Below, piece after piece: positions 10,020 to 29,451 of a stretch of DNA of 64,000 nt (positions are counted from its first letter, which is position 1; the number at the start of each line of letters is the position of its first letter). Under the pieces are notes generated by a model, which saw only the letters and a list, made by a program, of their open reading frames with translations, was not told where the DNA came from and made no database searches. The translations under genes and the position numbers were made by a program. Origin of the DNA: Phallusia mammillata (taxonomy: Eukaryota; Chordata; Ascidiacea; Phlebobranchia; Ascidiidae); the NCBI GenBank assembly GCA_003260075.1, contig QLIY01000028.1, forward strand, positions 128,937 through 192,936, written 5' to 3'.

Positions 10020-13000
10020 GTGAAACTATAGGGCTGGCGCAATCCTATCCTTGCACTTCATTTATTACCGAATCAAGACGGTTCATCCTACCTTTTTATC
10101 ATTCTCCAATGCTTTTTCGCACTGCAATGAAAATACACTACATTGCATTTTGCGTTTGCCCGTGTTGTCTCGAAATTGCTTTGGCTAAGTCTATCCTGCC
10201 TTGCGTAGGAAATACCATCGCATACTTCTTATTATGTTAAACTATACGGTTTGTATATATTGGGAACTTTTTCGATAGTCATAATCACATTTTTTAATGT
10301 CATATTGTTAAATATTGTCATATCATTATATGCTTGTGTTTTACTTGTTTACAGGTTATGAACAACTTAAAACCAAACCACTTCTAAAGAAATAATATGT
10401 AGTAACTGTTTCGTTTTGTTATCATAAGTGTAAAACGTAATCAATATCAAACCTTTAAACTCCACTTGTGGTAACATCAACGGTTGTTTAATACGTTTTA
10501 AGTAATCACCACATGATTTCTAACAGCGGCAGTTGTGCATTGATGAAGCTCTTTTAAGGTTGATTTCATGTCTTGTATAGTTACTTGTATGGCTCAGAAC
10601 TGTTGGCCCGGGCTTTCCATGTCGGATTTGGGCTTGAGTTAAAATACACCGACTTGATTCAGGTTCACACTCGACCACATTTGTATCAGAGCTTAACTGT
10701 CAGGCTTTTCTAAAACAAATCTGGTGCGCTGTTTCGATCTCATGCTTCGATGGCCCGACTCTTTTTATGTATTTCCTTCAAACAAATTGACATTTTTAAG
10801 ACTTAAGTAGATTTGCCGCGTTTGATTAAGCAAAGCGTGCTCGCAAGTAAATCTTCCAAGTAAAAAAATGGAGATGATGTGTAAGCAACTTTGCTATGTC
10901 AACAAAATTTGCTTGTCTTTAATAGTTTGCTGTACTTATGAAAAGGTGCTTGTTTATTGTATTAACTTGTTTGTGAGTCGTTGATGCCAAAAAGAGAGAC
11001 AGTTTTTTCTTACGCTATTATAGGCTAACTTACTGTTTGATAACTTGGTATGAGCACTCAGTAGTAGCTTTCTCCGTTAACGGTTCTGATCCATGGAATT
11101 CGGTTTGTTAAAGACGCATTCTTTTTCATTTTTCATACAGCCTTCTGAACAGATAGGTAATTTGTAAATGTTAAATGAAACTGGCACCAAATTGTCCTTT
11201 ACAGACAAGACCAGGAAAAGTTACGGCTGATGTAATGAAACTAATAACATCGTGTTTTATGGTAATATGAACAAAAGATCAAACGTTAGATCTCGTGGAT
11301 TTTTTTACGCGTCTATAAAGGGAAGACAAAATCTGCCTTGTCACGGCATTGGATTTTAACTGTCCAATGTAGGCTACTGTCAGGACCCCAATTCGCCCAT
11401 TTTCGGCTTTTATCAAGCCCAAACGCTCAGAAAGGAGCAAATTGGTTATGCCTGTAGCTTAGCTGAAGTATTATGTCTTTATTGTTGTTTTGTAGCAATG
11501 CTCAAGTCCATGCTTGACACGAAAAACGGTGTTATACAATAATAAACTTTATAGTTATAGTTTATTAATATTTCATAGGGTATTTCGAAAATGCTTCGTC
11601 ATTGAATGATATATAATCCCACTTTAAAGAGTTCAGATGCCCATTGGCGTTTAAAAGCTATCTATTAAAACATGAGTTTGTAATCAGTTTTTAATGACAC
11701 AAAACATGCCTATGGGAAACCCAATTTTCGATGCTATACGTAATCTTTTACTTTGGTGGTATGTGCTAAACTGGTGTAAAAGTTTGGAAACTACCCATGG
11801 TTTTTCTCAGGAATACGTCGTGAACTGGGTGAAATCTATTACTTATTAACTATCCTGGGGGCGTTGTTACTCTGGCAAATAGGTTTTACGGTTTATTGTC
11901 TTTCTTTGTTATGTAACAATGGCTGTCGGCCATCTTACAATGGATTGTTTGCATTTGAACCAATCGCCTAAAATTAAGCTTTTTATAACTTTTCTATATT
12001 GTTCGTAGTGTAAAAGGTTTAATAAGGGTTTAATTTATTTTGTTGTAAGGTAATAACCGGCCTTAATCTGTTTGATAACACGCGGATTGTAGAGAAATAA
12101 GCCACAAATTGTATTAGAATTAAAAGAACTGTCAATAAAAATAAACAAACAAAAACACGAAAAAGGTGTACAGGATAAAGTGCCAGCGAAAAAAGTCGTG
12201 AAATAAACACAAAACGTTAAAATAAATCGCGAAACAAAATCAGATTCAGATGTACATTGATAAAAGAAAAAGAAAAGTGAAAAATTGTCAAAAAGAGCAG
12301 GTTCAAATTGCAAAGAGCAGGTTCATTATTCACGACAATATGTTACCAATATGATAAACAATAATACTTTAATAAACCTCTTAATATAAGTTTATATCGC
12401 CCTTTTTGGAGAAGCCGGACTATTAAGTAATTTCTAGTATTTGGAAAAGTATTAATATCCCCTTGGAAATATAGTTTTCAACAGTTTAATTTTGTCGAAT
12501 TCGGTATGGATGCTTTGGTTTTCAGAAACAATTTTGTACCACAAGTTTTTACCCGAAATTTCCTGTGTCAAAATATTAACAGAAAAACAGTGACTATATT
12601 TCCACCTTTGCTGTCATAATCTTTCATCTATTGCAGACTTATTATATTAGGTCGAGAGAGCAATACATCTTTTGTGTGACATAACAGACGTATAGTGACA
12701 AATGCATTAAATTTGCAAAGTATGTGGTTTTGCATAGAAGTCAAGTTGACTGAAGAAACGCACCTTAATGAAATTTGTATAACGTTGATTGACGGCTCGG
12801 TTCGTGTACGCTTCATTTATGCAATGGAATACCGAATATTGTTGGAAGGAAAAAATACAAACCTATAATACTATCTTTATGTTAAATTTAAAGGTTCTAT
12901 CGCAAGACGTACGGAATACTTAAAAGCAAATGAATCGAAAAAGATGTGACTTAAAACTGGTAACACCAAGATAGGGTTCGACTTAAATACAGGCAATAAT

Positions 13001-13241
13001 ACACGTTTTTTGCACTTTTTACCATTTGGCACAAATACGTCTAATGAGTATGTTTCAGTATTTCATTCAAATTCTTACATATGTAAGTGAAATATAAACT
13101 TAACTGCAAGTTCATTTACTCACAAGATTCAAATGTGTCAAGTTCTAAAATATGTCGAACAATTTACAATATACGACGCAAGGTCATTTCGTATTGTTTT
13201 TGAAGGTTGTTTGGCTTAAAAAAGTTTTATTGTACCAGACA
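10020..13241. other. Intergenic region, no gene recognised
   Basis: Spacer between the 3' end of CFAP96 (plus) and the 3' end of the PPxY membrane protein (minus), so the genes converge. It will contain the CFAP96 3' UTR; an AATAAA lies at 11541-11546, but nearer signals are not obvious. No exon with a recognisable domain was found. Confidence 0.5.
13226..13231 (-). terminator. Polyadenylation signal AATAAA for the PPxY membrane protein
   Basis: TTTATT on the plus strand is AATAAA on the minus strand, about ten bases after the stop codon at 13242-13244. If used, the 3' UTR is extremely short. Confidence 0.4.
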
Positions 13242-15922
13242 TCAAGTAGTTGAGGGATTTGTTGTGGGTTGGTCGTTTTGTGTTTCATCTGTTACGATAA
13301 CAGCCGGTTGAGAATTGGAACTATTTTCTTGAAGACCTATCAAACAAAACAGTGTCATGTGTAAATATAACATCGGATTTAATACCATCAGTACTTGATC
13401 ATTTTTTAGCTCTTTGTATCTCGGACTAGTTTTGCCTTAGCATCATCATTCGTTAACGAATATTATAAACACAGAATGGGAAATCTATTTTATGACTTTT
13501 GGTTGTACTGTTAAAACTACTTTGATCTAAATTGATCTGACCTCAAAATTAGTTTAAAAAGCAGCTGTACGCAATAAGTATGTAAATCGTAGAGTGTGTT
13601 ATGGGTCTTCTATTCTTTTATGAAATCTTTTTTTTGTTACCATCATCATATGGATTCGATCTACAATTATGAAACAAAAAATCGAATGTTGATCAAACAA
13701 CTTACGTTGCTCTTCCATCATCTGTTTGTATTTGACTACGTCATCATACGTAGGAGGGGCGATGACGTCATTAGACAGTGACACGGAACTGTTGGAGTCG
13801 CTTGGATTGATGTAGGTACCTATTTCTTCACCTGTAAAGTAAAAATCAAAACATTAAAACAAATACCACAAATCCTTAACCATGTTAACATATTTTAGCT
13901 ATTATTTATGCACGCAATCTTTAATATAACACTGGATAGCAGACAGTGTTTTTTGAAACAGATAAATCTTATGTTTATCAGAATCTTGAGTTCCTTATTC
14001 AAATATAATTTAATTGCCGAAAGATTTTGCTTTGACTTAAGCCCTGCAGTAAACTGTTCGCTCAGCTCCACAATACATTGATTGTCAAGATACTTTAGTT
14101 CTGTGGATGAGGTTTTTGATTTCACAAAATTTTTAACTTATATAACTAAGCTGCAGACATTGTACACTGTTTCGACCTACGTAGACCGTCAGTGCAGCTT
14201 GTGACAAGACATTTCAGCATATGCCAGTGTAGCCATATTACGGCACTCCAATTTGCTAGGAGTAATAGGAAAAACATGCCTCGCCAAACCTGTTTAAGGT
14301 CACAATTGGGCATGAACCACAGAGGAACTATATCCACAATTACCAAGCAACTGTCCGTGACCAAAGTATAGTGTAGGCTTAACCAAGGTGGTGCCACTCT
14401 ATTAATAGTTTCTATCTAATATCTCTGTCTTTAACCGTGGCGTGTTTAAATGCTCAGTCATCTTACCGACAAATCCAAGGTTGTTGTATGAAGGTGGATG
14501 ATCCGAAAACGGTAGTTGCGCGTTTCTGTGCACCTCATCTTCTACTTGGTGGCGGTGATGGCGGCGAATTGCGTTTAACCGGTTTATCGACCGCTCGCGT
14601 TGTCGTTGGTGCATGCGCGCGAATCTCCACCTGTGTGACGTCACAATATGATTAACTGTACAGTGTGCAGCCAAACAGCAGAAGATTTTCGAAGTTTTCG
14701 AAGAAATGCATTTAGGCCATTTTTAACTCAAATGAAACGTTTCAAATGTATTTATTTTAAACACACTTTTAAAGAGGAAAGGTAAAGTTGTATTTTACAC
14801 GAACACATATTCGTTTAAGCGATACATTTCAATAGAACTAGCATTGCATATCTTCCATAGGTGTTCCTACCTGTTAATTGCCATGCAGCATGGAGGCAGA
14901 CTCACTAAAATGAAGAGGACGCCTATGTACGTCGGCAAATCGGTGAAGTAAATAATAAAGACCACTCCTATCACGAAGAACACAAGCCCGGTAAAAATCC
15001 CAGATAAAAACTGCCCCACCCAGTGGTGAGAGTAGAATCGAAAGCATCCCAGTGCTCCCCTCCACCCGGTCCTGCCTTCCTCATCAACGGAATCCGAATC
15101 GGATCCGGAATTGGGGGAGCGTTGGCGCCCGGTTCTGGATTCCGGGGATGTTCCGTCTCCATTTGCGACACCTCCGTCCTCTTGGACTATTCCGTCAGGA
15201 TTTGGAGGTTCATAGTCAAGAGTTACTCCGATGTCATCCTCCCCGTACTGAGGAGGTGGTGATGAGGATTCGTCTTCCTCTGATGAAGGTTCGTTGTTTG
15301 TGGAAGTTTCTTCTTGCGAAGGTTGAGGAGTATCGTCCAATGGCGGTTGTTCTTGAGGGGCAGGCGCAAGCTCTATAAATGCCAAAAACAGCCTCAGTTT
15401 AATTAAAAACATAACTACCAGAGAACTTGTGAGTACTACATGATGCAGACGTTTTAACAATTGCTGTCATCATCAGTACAAGCTCTCAATCGAATTAGAA
15501 CCCGGGTTTAAAAGTACATCAGTTTATTTCAATTCACCAGATAAATGTTTTATATTTTGGGATTTCTTTCTAACTCCATGTATATGCCCCGAGTAGTTAG
15601 AACCTTGAGGCACAAACTTCGACAATAGGGAACCACTCCTTAAAGCCCTGTATAGCATGGGATAATTTGGGACTCTATTAATAGGTCTTTGTTTAAAAAT
15701 AGGAAAACGTTTTCTGACCCAATTAAACATTTAACGAAAACACCAGTTATTTGTAATTTAATTTCTAGCAAACGGTGTAAAGAATTTGCATTTAGAGTTG
15801 TTCGTATTTATCTATGGCTTACCTTGTACGTTGCTATTATTATTGGTTGACGTGGTAGGATGGACACTCGGCCCTCTCATGGCCCTTTCAATGTTAACAA
15901 TAGCCATGTCGCGAAGTGCCAT
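13242..15922 (-). CDS. Two-pass membrane protein with three PPxY motifs (328 aa)
   Basis: Complete model in five minus-strand exons: 15922-15823, 15372-14871, 14630-14467, 13831-13706, 13336-13242. All have consensus GT-AG borders and matching phases (987 bases). The protein starts MALRDMAIVNIERAM. Residues 35-150 are acidic, Ser/Pro-rich and low complexity. A hydrophobic hairpin follows (about 155-176 and 183-200, short TDLPTY loop), then an Arg-rich segment (201-228) and an acidic C-terminal tail. PPxY motifs occur at 73-76 (PPQY), 246-249 (PPSY) and 281-284 (PPTY). Both tails are probably cytosolic. PPxY motifs bind WW domains, notably those of NEDD4-type ubiquitin ligases, so an adaptor role in membrane-protein ubiquitination or sorting is plausible but inferred. 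I cannot name an ortholog. Confidence 0.82.
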
Positions 15923-18900
15923 GTTTTGTCACTTGTTCTGCTGGCACCAGACAGACAGTAACTCATTATACGATGTTTACTTTAAGCTTAGGGGTCTGCT
16001 GAACAAATAAATACATTGCCAATAATACAAATAGCAAGAAATAATTGTAGCTGTAGAGAAAAGTCCTTCGAATTAAGCTTGGGCTGTCGGTAATTACTTA
16101 TAGCGTATAAACTGTTCTTAGTTTTAAGACAACAGTATGAAATGCACCAAACCAGTTTTATCCTTTGTTACCGCCTACTCTCAATTTATCTATTCCTAAC
16201 GCATTACCAACGAGTGATTTCAATACATTTTCTATACAGAACACCTTCCTGTTTTGTACAGTTTATTACAATCCGTTGTATAACTTTAACCCCAAACCAC
16301 CAACTCGATCCCTAAGCCGAACGCTAACTGAACATTACAAGTACCATGGCACGTTACGCAACAAAAACAATAGTGCAGGTGTGGACTAGCGTTCCCAAAC
16401 TACGACTTCACTCCCATCGCGTCTATCGTCAATATATTTTGAGCTAACATATAAAATCCAAATGCTTCTTTATGTACACATTGGATACCTTGTCAACGTT
16501 ATCGCGATTGTCAGTGTAGGGAAATTAAATTTTACGTGTATGCAAAGTTAAAAGGCGATTATAAGTAGCTCTGGAAATGTAAATAGGCGACTTCTTTATA
16601 ATGTAGAATAGGCTAAGTACCTGTACGTGCCAGCAGTTTGCCAACCGTGTTATCATAAAGGTGTCACTTAAATCGCATCAAAATGTCACACAACATGCAG
16701 TGTCTAACAAGAATCGTTGTCTGACTACTAGTTGGTAAAACCTAGCTATTTTACTCTTATCCTCTGCAATACTGAGTGTTCTGCCTCCCTGCAATACTAA
16801 GGGGAACCCTGTATGCAATTTTCGATATGTTTCAAGCACATGGCAGGAGGTTTCAGTGTTGTTACTAGGCAACAAGAGCGCTGATTCAAACTAGACACAA
16901 CCGGACGGAAACAAAAACGATAAACGTGGTTTGACATGCGGTATGGACGTTTACACAATGCTGCTATTAACAGCCTGGTATCAAAACATTACACTGGTTG
17001 ATTTCACAAGGCCAAACCTTAGTGCTGTTGTCGGTAGCTTGCCTCTGCAATTCACCGTGATAAGTAAAGGTCAAAGTGTTTAGACTTTAGATCTGGTCTG
17101 GTTTTAGCTCATGTCTTGACTGATGGTTAACAGGCTGTTGCTTACAACGCAGGCTGCAGCTGGAATTCCAAAGACAAATACAAGCCAATTTATGATTTAC
17201 ACTGGCCAAGTCTACCTCTAAGCTATGCTGCTACGTTATGCAACTAAACATAAATAAACAATAAAAAACAGGCACAGGAAACTGTTGTCAATTGTGCAAC
17301 TGAGTTTACCAACAATCTGCTTCTTTTATTAGGTTATACAATAACCCACAGTCATCGAAATAAGGCAAACCTTATCTACTGACTTTTGTTCCTGTTTTTT
17401 GTAGCCTCGATAACAAATTATATTTGCGTTGTCTGGCATTGAATGAATCTCCCGTTTGTCGTTGCGCTTCACTGCTCCCGATATGTCACAACAAATGATT
17501 GCGCATTGATGCGAAACGACTTAAGACGTCATGTGACCGAAAGGAATTTTGAGCCGGTCACGTCCAAACACGTAGGCTGGGTAACTATTGACTATATCTA
17601 CGATTTTACGTTTGTGTTTATTGCCTCTGAAATGACAGTACTGCTTGCACATTTTTAAGTTTAATTTGTTGACAGATAAATTTAGTGCAGATACTGTTCG
17701 CTGTGGAAACATATTAATGTTGTTTACACATATTATAATCTGCGGCTTCTGTGCATAGATTTTTATGCCGACTGTAAAATAAAAGCTTCATGAATCAAAA
17801 AGCATAGTTTTTGGCAACTGCTACTTACATCTGAACTACCCTAAAAACATATATCTTGATCTTTGTACATACTAGATTATTGTGAATAAACAAACTAAGT
17901 TTTAACACTGAGGGGGGTGTAGGTTACCTTACGGCAACTAAACAAACTTCGCAACAAAGAATGCATTTGCTAGAAGTGCTATCTCAAGTTTACCAAGCAG
18001 TTTCGTTAGAGTAAAAGTTACCTGTTGTCATTACGGTGGTTGTGTGCATTTGCACTTTGCCTTCAGGGCAAATAATAGAAATCAAACCACTGTACCACCT
18101 TTACACCATTCACAAAGATTTTACCTATACATTTCAGAAACCTGCTTGAAAGCATTAGAAGTGCTTTGTTTTCAAGGCAATTTAATGTTGTTATAATAAT
18201 AAGGGTCGTTGCTGGTAGTTTGCTAGCCTACCTTACACGTTGTTTAGCTTTATATTTGGCATTAAATTTTAATGTTTATCCCGGTAATCCTATTTCTATC
18301 TTGTGAACTGTCATTATAGGCTCGCAGAACTATTGTTCCGATAAATATTTTTTGGGTTGTTTCATCTTAAAGGCGTTGAATTTTTTTGCATACGAACAAC
18401 CGTGTCGACTGGTTGTAAACAAATCTTTTACTGGCGACTACTTGTAGGGTGTTATTGAGCCTGTCTACCACACAAGATCGTACTTGGACAAGCTTTATAT
18501 CTTGTTAATTTACACTGATTCTGAACTTTAAAAAGTCACAAACACCACATATAAGCACTTGGTTGTCGACTTTTACAGCAAAAACATAAACAAGAGCTTA
18601 AACTTTCTTGTAATATTGACTGTTGTCAAACATTTGCTGAAAAATCGGTTAAGCCCCGTTAATTCGCTCAGCTTAAACCTGACAAATTGACGCTGGAGTC
18701 GTAAACAATTTCACATGTTACAACACCTAGCAAAAACGCTCTTAACAAGAAGCACTAAAGCAGACTAAACGTTTACCTCCACAGCTAACAGAGTGCTGCG
18801 CGTCCCAAACGTCTAGTAAAATATTAACCTGAATGTTTATATTTGCTCCCACGAACACAGTCCAGATGACTGGGCAGTTTTATGTTATTAAGGTGCTGCT

Positions 18901-19531
18901 TCATATGGGCTCCGTTAATGTTTTATTACCTCATTGCGTCCTTATTGCGTGGTTTTACACAAACTTAAGTGTAAGATTTATCGGAGTGACGTGAAATTAT
19001 GACTCCACATGAGTAGCTTGAACCACCTTGTGTAATTTAAATATTAGTGTTTTTTTTTATTATTGTATGATCCTCCAGAAAACTCAAATTTACAAGTTGA
19101 AGAACCAACATTATTAACACAACCGTTCACACTGCGAAAAAAAATCCGCCCAATTCGAACAAAACTTGAGGCACAAATTATTTTTAATGTGGTAAGGATT
19201 TACCCAATTGACATTGGTTAATCGTCGGTTATTTTTTTGGTTCAAATGGTTCCAGTTTAACCGAGGTCTACTGTATTTTTTTCACAAGGTTCGAACCCAG
19301 GACACTCCGGGGAACGAATCCCGATCAAGGTTTTTTATGTCTGTATATGGGTCAGACACGCCAGACCACCGTTTTCAATTGATACTTGTGCTCTTAACGC
19401 CACCTATCGACAGGTATGGTGTTTAGTAGATTTTCCGCCATTTGTTGATATTTAGCAGATTTTTAAATTTAAATCCCTTATATGGCGACATACAAGCCAA
19501 AACAACAAACGAAGTGTCTCAAAAATCGTTT
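15923..19531. other. Intergenic region, no gene recognised
   Basis: Lies upstream of the PPxY membrane protein and downstream of the lectin-protease (both minus strand). It should hold the promoter of the former and the 3' UTR of the latter. A TTCGAACC-type tRNA B-box-like sequence near 19286 is not part of a recognisable tRNA. Confidence 0.5.
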
Positions 19532-25653
<6,122 letters not shown>

Positions 25654-28600
25654 CTTTGTGCAGTAGTTATGCTCTCCACTAAAATATGCGTTAAAAAGCT
25701 ATATATCTGCAAAACACAGTTAAAAGTTTTAATGTTTTTTCTATTTCCAATGCAAATTGATTTCTTGTTTTTGCAAATTCAGGGAAAAAACTCAACAACA
25801 AATACATTGGCAATTATTTTAAACTTAAACACATATTTTCTAATATAAAGCATATATTCTTTAGTAAATCTGGTTGTAGTTATAACTTCACTTTTCATCC
25901 TAACGTTAAACCTGCCTGACCAGCCAAAAGGAACCTGAGTTTATACTGGCGCTGCAAAAAAAAGAGTCTGTTTCTGCCTCACACCACCCGCTGTTATATA
26001 CATTTCTCACATACTTGCAATGTCACTGACCCGCCACCCCCCAATGACGTAGGGGAAACAATCGACGCAATGACGTAACACTGTTTCCGCTGGCGACCAA
26101 TGTCCGTAGATTGAAAGTGAATCAAAGTTTCCTGCTCAAATTCAATTCATGGAATTTTGCGTTTCCTGTCTTTCAATGGCCGACGCTGCACGCAGAGTGA
26201 TTCATCAACGTAAAAAAACCGTGCATTTAGTTCACGTGATCGCGATATAATGTTACACCATTCTATGCAACTGCTTGTGATGCCAGGGAAATTTTAGGCC
26301 CATTTTTGCATATTTCTAATTATTGCACCAAATAAGAAAAATATCAAATCGTGCTTGTAACTGATCTGGGGATTTATTAAAAACAAAAATGTTTTCCACA
26401 GAAAAGGGTTGTTGCATACAGATTGCAGAGTAATACAGAGTATAAAACATAATAGTGCGAGTTCATTAAATTTTTGCCAAATCTTATACTTGTCCAAAAA
26501 GCAAACATAAACAATTTAAATCCTGTTTTTATATCTGCGTTGCGAATTGTCGTATGTTTAGAAAACTTTTCATCATTTAAACCAGTGGTTCCCTAAATCT
26601 TGACAAATCCTTTCTTACCAATTAAAACATTTCTATTTCTCCCAAATATACTACATATACTAGATGTAAAACCACAGAAAGATCATTTAACATTGGGTCT
26701 TTTATCGACTTCATAAGTTGTATTTCCAGAGCTGAAGTGCCAATTTACAAACCACATGTAAAGGAGGAATTCTTTCCTTGTTGGGAAACAATTGATTTGT
26801 ACCAAACATAATTTTAAACCTTTAACATACAGATGTCAAACAAAACTGTTCCTAAAAACTCAAGCACTGTAATCTGCTAGCAAGGTACACCTACACATAA
26901 TCGTTGCTGTTCTTTAACGAACTCTTCTAGTCCTTCATCCATACTATTGTTTTAGATGGGAATTACGCTGCCTTACTTGCAAGCCCAATAAAAATCATTA
27001 TCAACAAAACCGTATTTACAACACAAAAAAAGACTAGAACAATTTCCAGTTTCCTGATCGAATACTAGAGACCACCGTCATTACGTAATATCGGTATTTC
27101 ATTTTTGCATTATTACACATATCTTTGCTACTCAACTATTTTTAAACATATATTCCGATTCCTCTGGCTTTCTCAGACTCCCTGCGTCGCGCCAAGCACG
27201 ATTTCGTGTTAGCGGTCACGTGAGAAATTAAACATCATTAAACTGTCGTGCATTTGTCATGTTACATCGTTTCTTAAAATCGTTTATAAATATTTGAAAC
27301 ACGGCCATGGACGCGATTTCTTAGTCCTTAAACTAAATATGAAACATTGTTAAATGCACTTGTTTCTGTTGTGAAACAAAAGCGAAAATTCGGTGAGACT
27401 TTGTTATGTTGTTGTGGGAAATAGTCAATGTCCCTAAGTTTGTAGGCAATTTCTCTACGAACTGGTGAACAACATTTTTGTCGGAAATTAATTTTTTAGT
27501 GAACCAACATTTGAAATTATTTTTTGGTTTAATCTTTTTTTAAATATCAAACTTTAACAAGGCAATTAGCATAAACTAAAACGTGATTTTGAAAACAGTT
27601 TCGTAACATACCAACACAATCTTGTCTTACAAACTTCATATAAGCTTAAATCTGTTTAATTTGACGTTTATCGCTAAATACGGTTTTGAGCATCCTCGTC
27701 CAATGAAAAAACATAAATAAAGACCTTTCACATTTCTTTTTCTAGCTGCTTTTTTTCTATTGGTCCAAGTGCCCTCTCTTGCCTTATATGTGCCGGCGCC
27801 CATGACCACACAGTTGCCTACTGTAAAAACGTCATATTTTTTTAGCTCATACATGCTCCGCTGCATGCTGTTTGCAGCCATCAGCATGTACTTATTTCCC
27901 CGTCCTTCCTGTTATCTGATAATTCATGTTGTACATGGACTTGCTACACACAAACGGTGTGTTGTAACCATATAAGTGGCTTTCAGTGTATAAGTCGTTT
28001 GTAACATTGTGTAACGTGTGTTTGTTTTTACAATGTCCTGTTGATGTTTTCAATGTAAAATAATTCACAATCAAATTGCCATTATGAATTTCTGCTTAAC
28101 GTTCACATTTTTTATGTAGTCCAAAGAATCTTTAATTTTGGGGTCTAAAGAAGCGTAATAATATAAGTTTCCCAGCTTTTGTATGAATATAATCACAAGG
28201 AATTGGAATTTCCAACAACCAAATTGCAGAGCGGTTACATCGGCACCAACATGCTGTCGACTGAGTTTTCCAGCAATTTTTCAAGCAATCTACGCAATCA
28301 TTTCGCAATTGGCAACAGGCATGAGGCGCCTGTAACCAGAAATGCTGCGTTTAATTGCGGCGGCATTTGGTTGTTTCACTATAACTTGTGAAAAGGCAGA
28401 GGGAATGGTGCATTGGTCACAGGAACTCGGATTTAATTTGTTGTAAACAACTACAGGTAACGAAGGTTTTTCATACATTTTACTTGATACTTTGCCAAGA
28501 TCCAATGTTAAAAAGTGTAATGCTGTTTAACTTTTAACTATATTTGTAGACTTGTGTTAATAAAACTGAGGTACGGTATGGTTTTTAATGTATTTTCTGA

Positions 28601-28924
28601 GAGCGGTAAAGATGGTAAAGACGTTTGTGTACACAATGTCACAATAACAAAAAGGTTATATTTTGCCGCACGAAGTGTAGTTTTGGGTAAGTTGCCTTAT
28701 TGTGTTGGCTATAATGCCGACTTTTAACATAAAGATATGAAAAGCGCGGCCACAGATATTGTTTTGTTAATCAATTGCAACTATTCTTTGATGTGCTCAA
28801 TATTTATCACGAATCTGTGCCTTCGGGATTTCTTATTACTCTCTTTCGCCATCTCTGGTCGATTTTTTGCTGATTAATTTTTTTTCTGATTCACTTCATA
28901 ATGACTTGGAGACATAGCAAGCAC

Positions 28925-28930
28925 TTTATT
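28925..28930 (-). terminator. Candidate polyadenylation signal for the Kazal/EGF membrane protein
   Basis: TTTATT on the plus strand is AATAAA on the minus strand, about 520 bases beyond the stop codon at 29452. Other signals may be used. Confidence 0.25.
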
Positions 28931-29237
28931 TGTTTGCCGCCGCACAGCAGAGAGCAAGTTATACAATTTTTGTAACACTGTGAAGGAAAGAAAGAAAATA
29001 AAGAGAGAGAAATGAAATGCATTGTAATTGGTAGATCATTATCGCACATGCACAACGTTATATTGATGTATTCCAACTTTAATAGTTGAAACACCAAGTT
29101 TTCAGTACTGCGGAATCGACCGATATGTAAAAATAACTTTGTGTACATTAAGAAACATAAATCTTGGCAGTAAATAAACTTAATGTCGATTTTCCATAAA
29201 TAGCATTTGCAATAAACAATAATAAATAAATAAAAAC

Positions 29238-29282
29238 AGCAATAGCAATAACAGCAATAACAGCAATAACAGCAATAACAAC
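29238..29282. repeat. Microsatellite, 9-bp unit AGCAATAAC
   Basis: About five tandem copies of AGCAATAAC, the first one imperfect, followed by related AT-rich triplets. It lies in the probable 3' UTR of the Kazal/EGF membrane protein. An antisense open frame rich in Cys and Tyr across it is a by-product of the repeat. Confidence 0.85.
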
Positions 29283-29451
29283 GATAATAAAATGATGGCA
29301 ATAAATAGTAAGCGGCCAAGTAAAACGAATCGTCGATGGTCAGCACCAAAATGTAGCACAGTTTAGGTAAAGCGGGTAAAACAGACGGTGCTGACAAAAT
29401 ATGAAGAACAAATGTAAGGAACTTCGCGCCATAATTCGATATCCAACGATC

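Larger units (their letters stand above)
25654..29451. other. Intergenic region, upstream of the lectin-protease
   Basis: No gene recognised. The part near 25654-26250 should hold the lectin-protease promoter. CRE-like TGACGTAA and TGACGTAG sequences occur at about 26045 and 26071. The left-neighbour gene ends at 29452, so this stretch also holds its 3' UTR. Confidence 0.5.

Noticed and set aside
28891-29397. 168-aa minus-strand frame rich in Cys and Tyr
   Set aside because: Its Cys/Tyr block is a translation of the AGCAATAAC microsatellite; no family features elsewhere.
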